Shown piece after piece: positions 9,064-18,039 of a stretch of DNA of 64,000 nucleotides. The stretch spans positions 2,380,001-2,444,000 of the forward strand of contig NZ_CP051428.1 in the NCBI RefSeq assembly GCF_012676905.1, in the 5' to 3' direction. This stretch comes from Paenibacillus albicereus. Its GTDB lineage: Bacteria > Bacillota > Bacilli > Paenibacillales > Paenibacillaceae. Position 1 is the first letter of the stretch. Each line of letters opens with the position of its first letter. Under the pieces are notes generated by a model. The model saw only the letters and a program-made list of their open reading frames with translations. It had not been told where the DNA came from and ran no database searches. The translations under genes were made by a program, and so were the position numbers.

Positions 9064-10661
9064 AAGGCCGCGAGGCGATGCTGGACGATCTGCGCTTCTC
9101 GCTGTCGCTGCTCGGCGAGGACGCCTCCGGCATCTCCGAGCGGGAGGTGCTGAAGCGGATCGCCGCGCTCCGACCGGACGGCATCCATGCCGCCGGGCGG
9201 CCGCATTACAGCTTCCTCAAGGCGGCCGAGGCCGGCTGGGACGAGCTGGCGCCGCAGCTCGGCGAGGTACTGCGCGTCGGAGAAGAGGAGTACCGCCGCT
9301 ACGTCGCGGAAGAGAGCCGCTCCTGCTTCGTGCGCGAGATCGAGCTGTTCTACAGCTCGCCGCTGACGGACCAGGGCATCGTGCTCGTCGACACGCCGGG
9401 CGCGGATTCGGTGAACGCCCGCCATACCGGCGTCGCCTTCAACTACATCAAGAACGCCGACGCGATTTTGTTCGTCACGTACTACAACCATGCGTTCTCG
9501 CAGGCGGACCGGCAATTCCTGATGCAGCTGGGGCGGGTCAAGGATCAGTTCGAGCTCGACAAGATGTTCTTCCTCGTCAATGCTGCCGACCTCGCCGCAT
9601 CGCCGGAGGAGCTGGACGACGTGCTGAAGCATGTCGAATCGAACCTGCTGCAGCACGGCATCCGCCGACCGCGCCTGTTTCCGGTGTCGAGCCTGCTCGG
9701 GCTCAAAGGCAAGCAAGGAGCGCACGAGGCGGCGCTCGAGGCTTCGGGCATCCCGGCCTTCGAGCAGAGCTTCCTCGGCTTCACGCGCGGCGAGCTGGGC
9801 CGGCTGGCCGTGCAGGCGGCAGACGGCGAGCTGGAGCGCGCCGCGCATACGATCCGCGGCTGGATCCAAGCGGCGGAGGGCGATGCCGACACGCGGCGCC
9901 GCGAGCGCGAGCGGCTCGAGGAGCTGCGCGTCCCTGCCGCGGACGCCGCCGCCGTCATCGCCGACGCGCCTCCTGCGGCCGAGCTGGAGAAGGAGCTGCG
10001 CGAGCTGTTCCACTATATCCAGCAGCGGATCCGGTACGGCTTCGGGGACTTCTTCAACTATGCCTTCAATCCGTCGAGCCTGCAGGACGACGGCCGCGAC
10101 CTGAAGAAGGCGGTCTGGACGTCCTGGCTCGAGCTGCAGCGGCTGCTCCAGCTGGAGCTGAGCCAGGAGCTGCTCGCGACGACGCTGCGGCTCGAGACGG
10201 CCGCCTCCGCGCTGATCCGCGTCCGTGCGGAAGCGGCGGCGGCAAGGCTGGCCGTGCTGCTGCCGGGCTTCCAGGCGCCGCCGTGGGAAGCGCCGGGATT
10301 CGCCGCTCCGCCGGAGCCGGCCGCATGGCAGTCCGTCTCCGTGCAGCCCAAGCGGCTGCAGAGCCTGTTCCGCAGCCCGCGCTCCTTCTTCGAGGGAGAA
10401 GGCAAGAAGGCGCTGCGCGAGGAGCTGGAGGAGACGATCTCCCCGGAAATCCGCCACTGGATGGAAGATGCAGCGGCGCAGTGGCTTGCCCACTACCGCT
10501 TCGGCCTCGAATCCGGCCTCGCCGCGGCGGCCGAAGCGCTGCGCCTGTCGTTCCAGCGCGAGCTGGACGGCCGCCTCGGCTCGATGCGCGATGGCGGGAG
10601 CCTCGATTCCCTGCGCGGGCTCGAGCGGCGTCTCGCAGAGCTGCTTCGCGAGGCGGGCTGA
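8859..10661 (+). CDS. dynA: dynamin-family GTPase, C-terminal half
   Basis: Second GTPase unit of the same dynamin: G1 GAFSAGKSS (about 19-27), switch region NPTTAAINRI, G3 DTPGAD (about 178), then a helical region with a hydrophobic patch likely to form the membrane paddle. The open frame extends upstream without a stop through an Ala-rich stretch (about 8583-8858), so the ATG at 8859 is only the first Met and has no good ribosome site. That supports a continuous two-headed protein interrupted by a frameshift rather than a separate gene. B. subtilis DynA also fuses two dynamin units. Confidence 0.75.
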   Translation: MRARAERLGASRFTIALFGAFSAGKSSLANALIGERALPVSPNPTTAAINRILAPTEEQPHGTARVSMKGREAMLDDLRFSLSLLGEDASGISEREVLKRIAALRPDGIHAAGRPHYSFLKAAEAGWDELAPQLGEVLRVGEEEYRRYVAEESRSCFVREIELFYSSPLTDQGIVLVDTPGADSVNARHTGVAFNYIKNADAILFVTYYNHAFSQADRQFLMQLGRVKDQFELDKMFFLVNAADLAASPEELDDVLKHVESNLLQHGIRRPRLFPVSSLLGLKGKQGAHEAALEASGIPAFEQSFLGFTRGELGRLAVQAADGELERAAHTIRGWIQAAEGDADTRRRERERLEELRVPAADAAAVIADAPPAAELEKELRELFHYIQQRIRYGFGDFFNYAFNPSSLQDDGRDLKKAVWTSWLELQRLLQLELSQELLATTLRLETAASALIRVRAEAAAARLAVLLPGFQAPPWEAPGFAAPPEPAAWQSVSVQPKRLQSLFRSPRSFFEGEGKKALREELEETISPEIRHWMEDAAAQWLAHYRFGLESGLAAAAEALRLSFQRELDGRLGSMRDGGSLDSLRGLERRLAELLREAG

Positions 10662-10691
10662 TCCAAGCCGCCTCCGGTCCAACCCAAAGAG

Positions 10692-10738
10692 GATGTCCTT
10701 CCGAGCCGCCTTGCGCGGCGGAGAGGACATCTTTTTTT
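10692..10738 (+). terminator. rho-independent terminator after dynamin gene
   Basis: GATGTCCT (10692-10699) pairs with AGGACATC (10724-10731) around an inner GC-rich stem, followed by seven T residues. Confidence 0.9.
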
Positions 10739-10842
10739 GCGCTTCCTGGGCCTGCCTGTGCGAGCGGATTTCAAAGCGGGGTAAAATTTTTTTTCTCCTT
10801 TTCTTCTGAAACAGATAAAAACGCGCAAATGTGTCGCAAACG

Positions 10843-11025
10843 TGACGATTCATCGAGGAAAAAGAGAATAATCCCCCTCACGCTCCGTTTCTTCCCTTTT
10901 AGCGGAGCAGAGTGCTGAATATGGCCGCTGATGGCGTTTGCCGCCCCTGGAGGATGCTGATAACATACGTCCATGTCAGCACTGAAATCGGAACTAAAAC
11001 CTAACTAACGGGGGAGAGAGCAAAC
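10843..11025 (+). promoter_or_regulatory. promoter and structured leader of the ABC exporter
   Basis: A possible promoter is TGACGA (10843-10848) and AATAAT (10867-10872) with 18 bp between. The leader of about 150 bases contains complementary segments AGTGCTGA (10911-10918) and TCAGCACT (10976-10983). It also contains a short reading frame from GTG 10912 or ATG 10921 to the stop at 11002-11004, with AGCGGAG just upstream of the GTG. TCCCCC at 10872-10877 could pair with the GGGGGA of the exporter ribosome site at 11010-11015. The B. subtilis bmrCD exporter is controlled by a leader peptide (BmrB); the same type of control is plausible here but unproven. The stretch 10739-10842 holds nothing I recognise. 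Confidence 0.4.
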
Positions 11026-12801
11026 TTGGAGGTTTTCAGGCAACTCAAGCCTTACTACTGGGTGGAGCGGAAATTCATCTTCGCGTCCATCCTCTGCCTG
11101 GCCGCAGCTACCGCGCTCGGACTGGTCTATCCGAACCTGCTGCGGTACCTGATCGATGACGTCGTCAAGCCGCAAAACTGGGAGCCGGTGCCGCTGCTGT
11201 CGCTGGCCGTCGTCTTCGTGGTCTCGCTGAAAGGCTTCATGAACTTCCTGAGCGGCTTTTTCGGCGGCCGGCTCGGCAACCGGGTCGCCTATCGGCTGCG
11301 GAACGCCAGCTACGCCAAGCTGCAGGAACTGAGCTATCCGTATTACGACACGGCCAAGACGGGCGACTTGATGAGCCGCCTGACGGCCGATCTGGAGGCG
11401 ATCCGCCAGTTCATCGGCTTCGGCTTCGCGCAAGTGCTCAACGTCTTCCTCATGATCCTGTTCGGCGGCATCATGATGCTGACGATGGACTGGCAGCTGA
11501 CGCTCGTTACGCTCGTCGCGATTCCCTTCCTGGCCTTCACCGCCGTGCGCTTCGAGAAAAACATCCATCCGGCGTTCCGCGAGATGCGCCAGGCGCTCAG
11601 CCACATGACGACGGCCGTCCAGGAAAACATCACCGGCGTCCGCACGGTCAAGTCGTTCGCGCGCGAGTCCCACGAGGTCGAGAAATTCTCGGCGCGCAGC
11701 GCGGAATATCAGACGAACCAGGTCGGCGCGGCGACGATCTGGGCCCGATACTTCCCGCTGATGGAGCTGCTGGCCAACGTAAGCGTCGTCATCCTGCTGA
11801 TCTTCGGCGGCATGCGCGTCATCGACCAGCATCTGACGCTCGGCGAGCTGGTCGCGTTCTTCAGCCTCATCTGGTACATCATCGGCCCGATGTGGGGCAT
11901 CGGCTTCCATATCAACAACTACACGCAGTCCAAGGCGTCCGGCGAGCGGGTGCTGGAGCTGCTGAACCAGTTCGTGCATGTGAAAAGCGTACCCGACGCC
12001 GTCGTGCTCGACAAAGACCATGTCAAAGGGCATGTCCGCTTCGAGAACGTCACGTTCAATTACGCGGACAAGGAGCCGGCCGTAGTGGACATCAGCTTCG
12101 ACGCGCCTCCGGGCACCGTCATCGGCCTGCTCGGCGGCACCGGCTCCGGCAAGAGCACGATCATCCAGCTGCTCATGCACGCCTACAACGTCAAGCAGGG
12201 CAAGATTTCCGTGGACGGACTCGACATCCGCCAGCTCGACGTGCACAGCCTGCGCAGCCAGATCGCGACCGTATTCCAGGAAACGTTCCTGTTCTCCGCC
12301 TCGATCCGCGACAACATCGCCTACGCCGACAAGGACGCGACGATCGAGGAGATCGAGCGCGCGGCCAAGCTGGCCAAGGCGCATGACTTCATTATGGAGC
12401 TGCCGCTCGGCTACGACACGCTGGTCGGCGAGCGGGGCATGGGCCTCTCCGGCGGCCAGAAGCAGCGCATCGCGATCGCGCGCGCCTTGATCCGGAACCC
12501 GCATATCCTCGTGCTCGACGACGCGACAAGCGCGGTCGACATGGAGACGGAGCATGAGATCCAAGCCGGCTTCAAGGAGCTGATGAAGGGACGCACGACG
12601 TTCATCATCGCCCACCGAATCAGCTCGCTCAAGGACGCCGACGAGATTCTCGTGCTCGACAAGGGCCGCATCGTCCAGCGGGGCAAGCACGCGTCGCTCA
12701 TCCGCCAGAGCGGACCGTACCGCGACGTCTACAACATCCAGTACGCCGACCGTCCTCAGCAGGACGACGAGCCCGCGCTGGGCAAGGGAGGAACCGCCTG
12801 A
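11026..12801 (+). CDS. ABC exporter half, BmrC/YheI-like
   Basis: Half-transporter with an N-terminal membrane domain (six segments, about 15-300) and a C-terminal ATPase: Walker A GGTGSGKST, signature LSGGQ (about 474-478), Walker B ILVLDDATSAVD. The position of the catalytic Glu is Asp499, the mark of the degenerate nucleotide site in heterodimeric exporters such as BmrCD or LmrCD. It starts with TTG, 7 bases after GGGGGAGAG. Its TGA overlaps the ATG of the partner gene by one base, so the two are translationally coupled and form one complex. The substrate is probably drugs or lipids, not readable from the sequence. Confidence 0.88.
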   Translation: MEVFRQLKPYYWVERKFIFASILCLAAATALGLVYPNLLRYLIDDVVKPQNWEPVPLLSLAVVFVVSLKGFMNFLSGFFGGRLGNRVAYRLRNASYAKLQELSYPYYDTAKTGDLMSRLTADLEAIRQFIGFGFAQVLNVFLMILFGGIMMLTMDWQLTLVTLVAIPFLAFTAVRFEKNIHPAFREMRQALSHMTTAVQENITGVRTVKSFARESHEVEKFSARSAEYQTNQVGAATIWARYFPLMELLANVSVVILLIFGGMRVIDQHLTLGELVAFFSLIWYIIGPMWGIGFHINNYTQSKASGERVLELLNQFVHVKSVPDAVVLDKDHVKGHVRFENVTFNYADKEPAVVDISFDAPPGTVIGLLGGTGSGKSTIIQLLMHAYNVKQGKISVDGLDIRQLDVHSLRSQIATVFQETFLFSASIRDNIAYADKDATIEEIERAAKLAKAHDFIMELPLGYDTLVGERGMGLSGGQKQRIAIARALIRNPHILVLDDATSAVDMETEHEIQAGFKELMKGRTTFIIAHRISSLKDADEILVLDKGRIVQRGKHASLIRQSGPYRDVYNIQYADRPQQDDEPALGKGGTA

Positions 12802-14660
12802 TGGCACGCAGCGCAAAAGGGCCGGCCGCGACCGGCCTCGACGCCTCCATGCAGGAGGCCGCGCAGGCTCAGCGCCAGCGCTTCAAGTATACCGATGACG
12901 AGGTCATCGAGAAGCCGTTCAACTGGAAGCAGGTCCTGCGCCTGCTCTCCTATATGAAGCCTTACCGCAAGCAGCTCGTGCCGATGGTCGTCATGATGCT
13001 GCTCGGCACGCTGACGCGGCTGGCCGCTCCGGCCGTCATCATCCTGGCGATCGACGAGGCCATCGACAAGGGCGGCGGGGACAAGGGCCTGCTGCTGACC
13101 TACGGCGGCATCATGCTCGGCCTGTACGTCGTCCAGTGGGCCGCCAACACGATCCGCATCAAGTACACGAACGTTATCGGCCAGAAGGTCATCTACGATC
13201 TGCGCCAGCAGCTGTTCGAGCATATCCAGAAGCTCAGCTTCCGCTTTTTCGACAAGCGGCCGGCAGGCTCCGTGCTCGTGCGCGTCACCAACGACGTCAA
13301 CTCGCTGCAGGACCTGTTCACGAACGGCGTCGTCAACCTGCTCATGGACTGCATCCAGCTGATCGGCATCGCCGCGATCCTGCTGATCTGGAACTTCCAG
13401 CTCGGCATCGCCGTCATGGTGACGGTGCCGCTCATGTTCATCGTCTCGGGCACGCTCCGCAAGCGCATCCGCTTCGCCTGGCAGGACGTGCGCATCAAGC
13501 AGTCGCGCATCAATTCCCATCTCAACGAGGCGATCCAAGGGATGAAGGTGACGCAGGCGTACGTCCAGGAGAAGGAGAACTACCAGTTCTTCGACCATAT
13601 GAACACGATCAACAAGAAAAGCTGGGACCGCGCGTCCGCGCTCAACCAGACGTTCGGCCCGATCATCGAGGTGACGGCGGCGATCGGCACGCTCATCCTG
13701 TTCTGGTACGGCTCGCATCTGCTGCAGACGAACGTCATCACCGTCGGCCTGCTCGTCGGCTTCGCCAACTACATCGGCAACTTCTGGGACCCGATCAACC
13801 GGCTCGGCCAGATGTACAACCAGCTGCTCGTCGCGATGGCTTCCTCCGAGCGGATCTTCGAGTTCATCGACGAGGAGCCGACCGTCAAGGAGAGCGGCCG
13901 GGCGCGCATGCTGACCGGCATCAAGGGCGACGTGTCGTTCGACCGCATCGTCTTCGAGTACGAGAAAGGCCGCCCGGCGCTCAAGGGCATCTCGCTGGAG
14001 GTGAAGGCCGGCCAGTCGGTCGCCCTCGTCGGCCATACCGGCTCGGGGAAGAGCACGATCATCAACCTGCTCTGCCGGTTCTACGATCCCGTGGAGGGCG
14101 CCGTCCGCATCGACGGCCAGGACATCCGCGACGTGACGATCGAGAGCCTGCGCTCGCAGGTCGGCATCGTGCTGCAGGACACGTTCATCTTCTCCGGCAC
14201 GATCCGCGACAACATCCGCTTCGGGCGGCTGACCGCGACCGACGAGGAGGTCGAGATGGCCGCCCGCGCGGTCAACGCGCATGAGTTCATCGTCTCGCTG
14301 CCCGACGGCTACGACACCGAGGTGCAGGAGCGCGGCAACGTGCTCTCGATGGGCCAGAGGCAGCTGCTCAGCTTCGCCCGCGCGCTGCTCGCCGATCCGG
14401 CGATCCTCATCCTCGACGAGGCGACGGCCAGCATCGACACGGAGACCGAGCTGAAGATCCAGGAGGCGCTCAAGACGCTCCTGGCCGGACGCACGTCGTT
14501 CATCATCGCGCATCGGCTCTCGACGATCCGCCATTGCGACAACATCGTCGTGCTGGACCATGGCCGCATCGTGGAGCAAGGCGACCATGACGCGCTCATG
14601 CGCCACGGAGGCACGTACCACGGCCTCATCGAGGCGCAGTACCGGTTCCTCAGCGCCTGA
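12801..14660 (+). CDS. ABC exporter half, BmrD/YheH-like
   Basis: Partner half-transporter with an N-terminal extension of about 50 residues, six membrane segments (about 60-340) and a C-terminal ATPase: Walker A VGHTGSGKST, signature LSMGQ (about 515-519), Walker B ILILDEATASID with catalytic Glu540. With the upstream subunit (Asp499) it should form a heterodimer with one competent and one degenerate nucleotide site. The signature LSMGQ deviates from LSGGQ and would face the partner's Walker A, again typical of such asymmetric pairs. A perfect long hairpin terminator follows 13 bp after the stop. Confidence 0.88.
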   Translation: MARSAKGPAATGLDASMQEAAQAQRQRFKYTDDEVIEKPFNWKQVLRLLSYMKPYRKQLVPMVVMMLLGTLTRLAAPAVIILAIDEAIDKGGGDKGLLLTYGGIMLGLYVVQWAANTIRIKYTNVIGQKVIYDLRQQLFEHIQKLSFRFFDKRPAGSVLVRVTNDVNSLQDLFTNGVVNLLMDCIQLIGIAAILLIWNFQLGIAVMVTVPLMFIVSGTLRKRIRFAWQDVRIKQSRINSHLNEAIQGMKVTQAYVQEKENYQFFDHMNTINKKSWDRASALNQTFGPIIEVTAAIGTLILFWYGSHLLQTNVITVGLLVGFANYIGNFWDPINRLGQMYNQLLVAMASSERIFEFIDEEPTVKESGRARMLTGIKGDVSFDRIVFEYEKGRPALKGISLEVKAGQSVALVGHTGSGKSTIINLLCRFYDPVEGAVRIDGQDIRDVTIESLRSQVGIVLQDTFIFSGTIRDNIRFGRLTATDEEVEMAARAVNAHEFIVSLPDGYDTEVQERGNVLSMGQRQLLSFARALLADPAILILDEATASIDTETELKIQEALKTLLAGRTSFIIAHRLSTIRHCDNIVVLDHGRIVEQGDHDALMRHGGTYHGLIEAQYRFLSA

Positions 14661-14673
14661 TGCGGGGCAAGAC

Positions 14674-14722
14674 AAAAAGCTGGCCTGCCCGTCCTGGAAA
14701 GGACGGGCAGGCCAGCTTTTTT
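14674..14722. terminator. bidirectional terminator
   Basis: Perfect stem of about 20 bp (14674-14694 with 14701-14721, loop TGGAAA) with an A run on the left and a T run on the right. It can end the exporter transcript on the plus strand and the SRPBCC gene on the minus strand. Confidence 0.93.
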
Positions 14723-14765
14723 CGGCATGCGGCAGCTTGCGGTTCGAAGACGTGTTGAAGTCCCT

Positions 14766-15262
14766 TTACGATGAGGCGGACAAGAAGGCGTCGAGGCGAT
14801 CGAACGTGCCGCCAAAGCCTTGCTCGATCATGCTGGAGGAGGCGCGGAACAACGCAGCTTCCTCCGGCGTAGGCTCGCGGGGCTGCCGGTCATCCTAAGG
14901 CGCGTTCCGCCGTCCTCCTCGTCGAGCACGATCGTGTTGCGGATGAGCAAAGGCCAGTTCTCGTCGAAGAAGGCTCGCGCAATCCGTCCTTCCTCGTCGG
15001 AAAAGGCGTTGGTGAAGACGAGCCGCCCCGGACTCTCGATCTCCTTGAATTGAAGCACCCCCCACAGCGTCTGCCCTTCAGGCGAGGTCTGGCGGTAATG
15101 GAAGCGGCCGCCGGGCTCGATGCGGGCGGCGATCGCCGTCGTCTCGAAGCCGGCTGGCCCCCACCATTCGAGGAAGCGGTCCGATTGCGTGAAGGCTTGG
15201 AAGACGGCTTCGCGCGAGGCGCGGAAATGGCGGGTCAGGCCAAGCTCGGAAGAATCGGTCAT
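14766..15262 (-). pseudogene. SRPBCC (AHSA1-like) protein, frameshifted near the C-terminus
   Basis: Start-domain fold protein of the activator of Hsp90 ATPase-like family. The frame from ATG 15262 (ribosome site AAGGAGG seven bases upstream) runs to RLRMTGSP and then diverges, stopping at 14828. Reading one base out of phase restores a typical family ending (TPEEAALFRASSSM, then EQGFGGTFDRLDAFL) and stops at 14766-14768. Inserting one C into the C4 run (plus-strand GGGG at 14879-14882) makes a continuous 165-residue protein. It is encoded with an ArsR regulator 53 bp upstream, a common pairing. Whether this is a real mutation or a sequencing error cannot be decided here. Confidence 0.8.
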
Positions 15263-15314
15263 GGCATGGCCTCCTTGAATTGGAAAGGAACGATGCGGAC
15301 GAAAGATGCCGACG

Positions 15315-15632
15315 TCAATCGGGGGACTGCTGAAGCCGCTGCAGGTATCCGTCAAGCCGGTCCATCCGCTCTTCCCAGTCTCGGCGGAACGAGGAAGCCC
15401 AGGCTTCGAGCTCCTGGAAAGGCTTCGGCGCGAGCCGATAGATGCGGCGGTTGGCTGAAGCTTCCACCAGCAGCAGCCCGGCCTCGCTCAGCACCTTGAG
15501 ATGCTTGGATGTCTGCGGCTGATTGAGGGAGAGCCGCTCCGCGATCTCCCCCACCGTGAGCGGGCCGGAGCGGAGCAGCTCGACGATCAGCAGCCGATTC
15601 GGCTCGGCCAGCGCTTGAAGGATCGATTTCAT
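15315..15632 (-). CDS. ArsR-family transcriptional regulator
   Basis: 105-residue winged-helix repressor: MKSILQALAEPNRLLIVELL, then recognition region LSLNQPQTSKHLKVLSEAGLL. No metal-binding cysteine pair is seen, so it belongs to the non-metal branch often paired with SRPBCC proteins. An in-frame TAG stands two codons before the ATG, which fixes 15632 as the earliest start. There is only a weak AGGG before it, and the promoter lies very close. It is transcribed with the SRPBCC gene at 14766-15262 and probably controls its own operon. Confidence 0.88.
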   Translation of the reverse strand: MKSILQALAEPNRLLIVELLRSGPLTVGEIAERLSLNQPQTSKHLKVLSEAGLLLVEASANRRIYRLAPKPFQELEAWASSFRRDWEERMDRLDGYLQRLQQSPD

Positions 15633-15638
15633 GCCCTA

Positions 15639-15668
15639 AACATACTTCCGGAGGAATATATCTGTCAA
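15639..15668 (-). promoter_or_regulatory. promoter of the arsR-SRPBCC operon
   Basis: On the minus strand TTGACA (plus 15663-15668) and TATGTT (plus 15639-15644) stand 18 bp apart. The -10 ends six bases before the ATG, so the transcript would be leaderless or nearly so. Confidence 0.55.
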
Positions 15669-15687
15669 GGAAAACGCTTGTGTTCGC

Positions 15688-15716
15688 TTGATTTTTCAAT
15701 AGACAGCGTCCAAAAT
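15688..15716 (+). promoter_or_regulatory. probable sigma-A promoter of purT
   Basis: TTGATT and CAAAAT with a 17-bp spacer, about 45 bp before the purT start and back to back with the arsR promoter. Confidence 0.5.
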
Positions 15717-15759
15717 GATAGGGATCATGTACCGGAAAATGGGAACAGGGGGAACTGAA

Positions 15760-16944
15760 ATGTCGTATGGACCGCCGCTGTCTGAAGGGGCGCGCAAGCT
15801 GCTGCTGCTGGGCTCCGGAGAGCTCGGCAAGGAGGTCGTCCTCGAAGCGCAGCGGCTCGGCGTGGAGACGGTCGCTGTCGACCGTTATGCCAACGCTCCC
15901 GCGATGCAGGTGGCGCATCGCTCGCATGTGATCGACATGCTGGACCCGGAGCGGCTGCGCGGGCTGATCCTGCAGGAAAAGCCGGATCTGATCGTGCCGG
16001 AGATCGAAGCGATCGCCACGGGCACGCTCGTCGAGCTGGAGCAGGAAGGCTTCAAGGTGGTGCCTACGGCGCGAGCCGCGCGGCTGACGATGGATCGCGA
16101 GGGCATCCGGCGGCTGGCGGCGGAGACGCTTCGGCTGCCGACCGCATCGTACCGCTTTGCCGATTCGCTGGAGGAGATGCGGGCCGCCGTGCTGGAGCTC
16201 GGCCTGCCATGCGTCGTCAAGCCGATCATGAGCTCCTCGGGCAAGGGCCAGAGCGTCTGCCGTTCCGAGGCGGAGATCGAGAGCTGCTGGAACTACGCGA
16301 TGGAGGGCGGCAGGGCCAAGAAAAAACGGGTCATCGTCGAAGGCTTCGTGCGCTTCGAGTCCGAGATTACGCTGCTGACGGTTCGTTCCGTCTCAGGGAC
16401 GGCGTTCTGCCCTCCGATCGGACATGTGCAGCAGGACGGCGACTACATCGAGTCGTGGCAGCCGCATGCGATGAGCGAAGCGCAGCTGCGCGAGGCCGAG
16501 CGGATCGCGCTGGCCATCACCGAAGCGCTCGGGGGATGGGGGCTGTACGGCGTCGAGCTGTTCTTGACGGAGGACGGCGTCCTGTTCAGCGAGGTGTCGC
16601 CGCGGCCGCATGATACCGGCATGGTGACGATGGCGACGCAGGACCTGTCCGAGTTCGCGCTGCATGTCCGCGCCATCCTCGGCCTTCCGATCCCAGGCGT
16701 CCGGCTGCTGTCGCCAGGCGCGAGCCGCACGCTCAAGGCTGCTCGCGACAGCCGCTCGTTCGCCGTCGAAGGGCTGGAGCAGGCGCTCGCCGTACCGAGC
16801 GCGCAGGTGCGCGTATTCGGCAAGCCGGAGACGCGCAAAGGCCGACGCATGGCCGTCGCCCTCGCCTCCGGTCCGGATGCCGAGTCCGCGCGGGCCGCGG
16901 CTCGCCAGGCGGCGGAGTGCTTGTCGATTCGATACGATGGATAA
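15760..16944 (+). CDS. purT: formate-dependent phosphoribosylglycinamide formyltransferase 2
   Basis: ATP-grasp enzyme that uses formate and ATP to formylate glycinamide ribonucleotide in purine synthesis, a folate-independent alternative to PurN. An N-terminal Rossmann-like domain ([21 protein letters not shown]) is followed by the ATP-grasp core ([26 protein letters not shown]) and the ligand-binding segment [15 protein letters not shown]. The 394 residues match the family length. The start is set by GGGGGA (15747-15752) seven bases before ATG 15760; the open frame runs further upstream without support. It is a single gene with its own promoter and terminator, not part of a pur operon here. 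Confidence 0.95.
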   Translation: MSYGPPLSEGARKLLLLGSGELGKEVVLEAQRLGVETVAVDRYANAPAMQVAHRSHVIDMLDPERLRGLILQEKPDLIVPEIEAIATGTLVELEQEGFKVVPTARAARLTMDREGIRRLAAETLRLPTASYRFADSLEEMRAAVLELGLPCVVKPIMSSSGKGQSVCRSEAEIESCWNYAMEGGRAKKKRVIVEGFVRFESEITLLTVRSVSGTAFCPPIGHVQQDGDYIESWQPHAMSEAQLREAERIALAITEALGGWGLYGVELFLTEDGVLFSEVSPRPHDTGMVTMATQDLSEFALHVRAILGLPIPGVRLLSPGASRTLKAARDSRSFAVEGLEQALAVPSAQVRVFGKPETRKGRRMAVALASGPDAESARAAARQAAECLSIRYDG

Positions 16945-16949
16945 GGGGG

Positions 16950-16975
16950 AGCAGGCCGACGCGGCCTGCTTTTTT
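16950..16975 (+). terminator. rho-independent terminator after purT
   Basis: AGCAGGCC/GGCCTGCT stem (16950-16957 with 16963-16970) followed by a T run. Confidence 0.92.
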
Positions 16976-17162
16976 CGTGCGCGCCCGACGCTCGATTCGG
17001 CCCTCGTCCGGCGGCTCCGCGATTCGCTGCTGAGGGAACAGACGCGCCGAAGGGATTGCGGACCGCATCATTTGCAAAAACTTGTCGCAAGCCTTATTTT
17101 TAGTAGATGATGCTATACCAAATGTTCACAATTCAAATTCGAGCAAGGGGAGCCGAAGAAAG

Positions 17163-17984
17163 ATGAAGTCATCCGGCATATTATGGCGGGTCGTGGGTAC
17201 GGCGGCGCTCGCCTCGACGCTGCTGCTCGCAGGCGGGTTCGCCTTCGCCATGCGCGACATGCTCGTCGTCACGCCTTCCGTGCAGCAGACGGCGCGCCAG
17301 GCTCCGGCAGAGGCCCGGTCCGGAGGCGAATACCTGCAGGCGGACGAGATCCTCGTGACGGCGCTCGGGGATTCCTTGACCAAGGGGGTAGGAGACAACA
17401 GCGGCCGCGGCTATGTCAAGCCGGTGCTCGAGCAGCTGGAGGCCGCGACCGGCAAGCCGGTGCAGCAGATCAACAATCTGGCCGTAAGCGGCTTGACCGC
17501 GGCGGAGCTCGACAAGATGCTGGCCGAGGACCGAGGCCTCGACAATCCGATCCGGCAGGCCAACCTGATCCTGCTGACGATCGGCGGCAACGACCTGTTC
17601 CGTCCCGTGCTGGAGGCGAGGGACGAAGGCGGCGGAGGCGACATCCCGCTGGACGAGATCGAGGCCCAGATTCCGGCAGCCGCAGCATCGCTCAAAAGCA
17701 TCGTCGAGCGAATTCGCGCGGTCAATCCCAAGGCCACGCTCGTCTATGCCGGCCTGTACAATCCTTTCTACGACATCGCGGATCTGCGCGAAGGCAGCGC
17801 GGCCGTCCAGAAATGGAACGACGAGGCGTACCGCATTCTCGCCGAGGACGAGCATGCGGTGCTCGTCCCCGTCATGGATTTGTTCCAGCAGCGCTCGGCC
17901 GCCTATATGGCGTCCGATCATTTCCACCCCAATCAGGACGGCTACGCGCGCATCGCGCAGCGCATCGTGCAGGCGCTGACCTGA
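17163..17984 (+). CDS. SGNH/GDSL-family lipase or esterase, membrane-anchored
   Basis: 273-residue secreted or membrane-anchored hydrolase. An N-terminal hydrophobic segment (about 8-32) lacks a lipobox. Block I GDSLTKGVGD contains the nucleophile Ser71, block III is TIGGND, and block V DHFHPN supplies Asp252 and His255. It resembles B. subtilis YpmR-type lipases, from memory. ATG 17163 is chosen because AAGGGGAG lies ten bases upstream and the signal segment follows directly. It precedes the ABC-2 genes by 55 bp, so co-transcription is possible. Confidence 0.87.
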   Translation: MKSSGILWRVVGTAALASTLLLAGGFAFAMRDMLVVTPSVQQTARQAPAEARSGGEYLQADEILVTALGDSLTKGVGDNSGRGYVKPVLEQLEAATGKPVQQINNLAVSGLTAAELDKMLAEDRGLDNPIRQANLILLTIGGNDLFRPVLEARDEGGGGDIPLDEIEAQIPAAAASLKSIVERIRAVNPKATLVYAGLYNPFYDIADLREGSAAVQKWNDEAYRILAEDEHAVLVPVMDLFQQRSAAYMASDHFHPNQDGYARIAQRIVQALT

Positions 17985-18039
17985 CGGATGTCCGTCCCTG
18001 TCGGGCCAGATGAGCGAGAGACAAAAGGAGAGGACCTGC

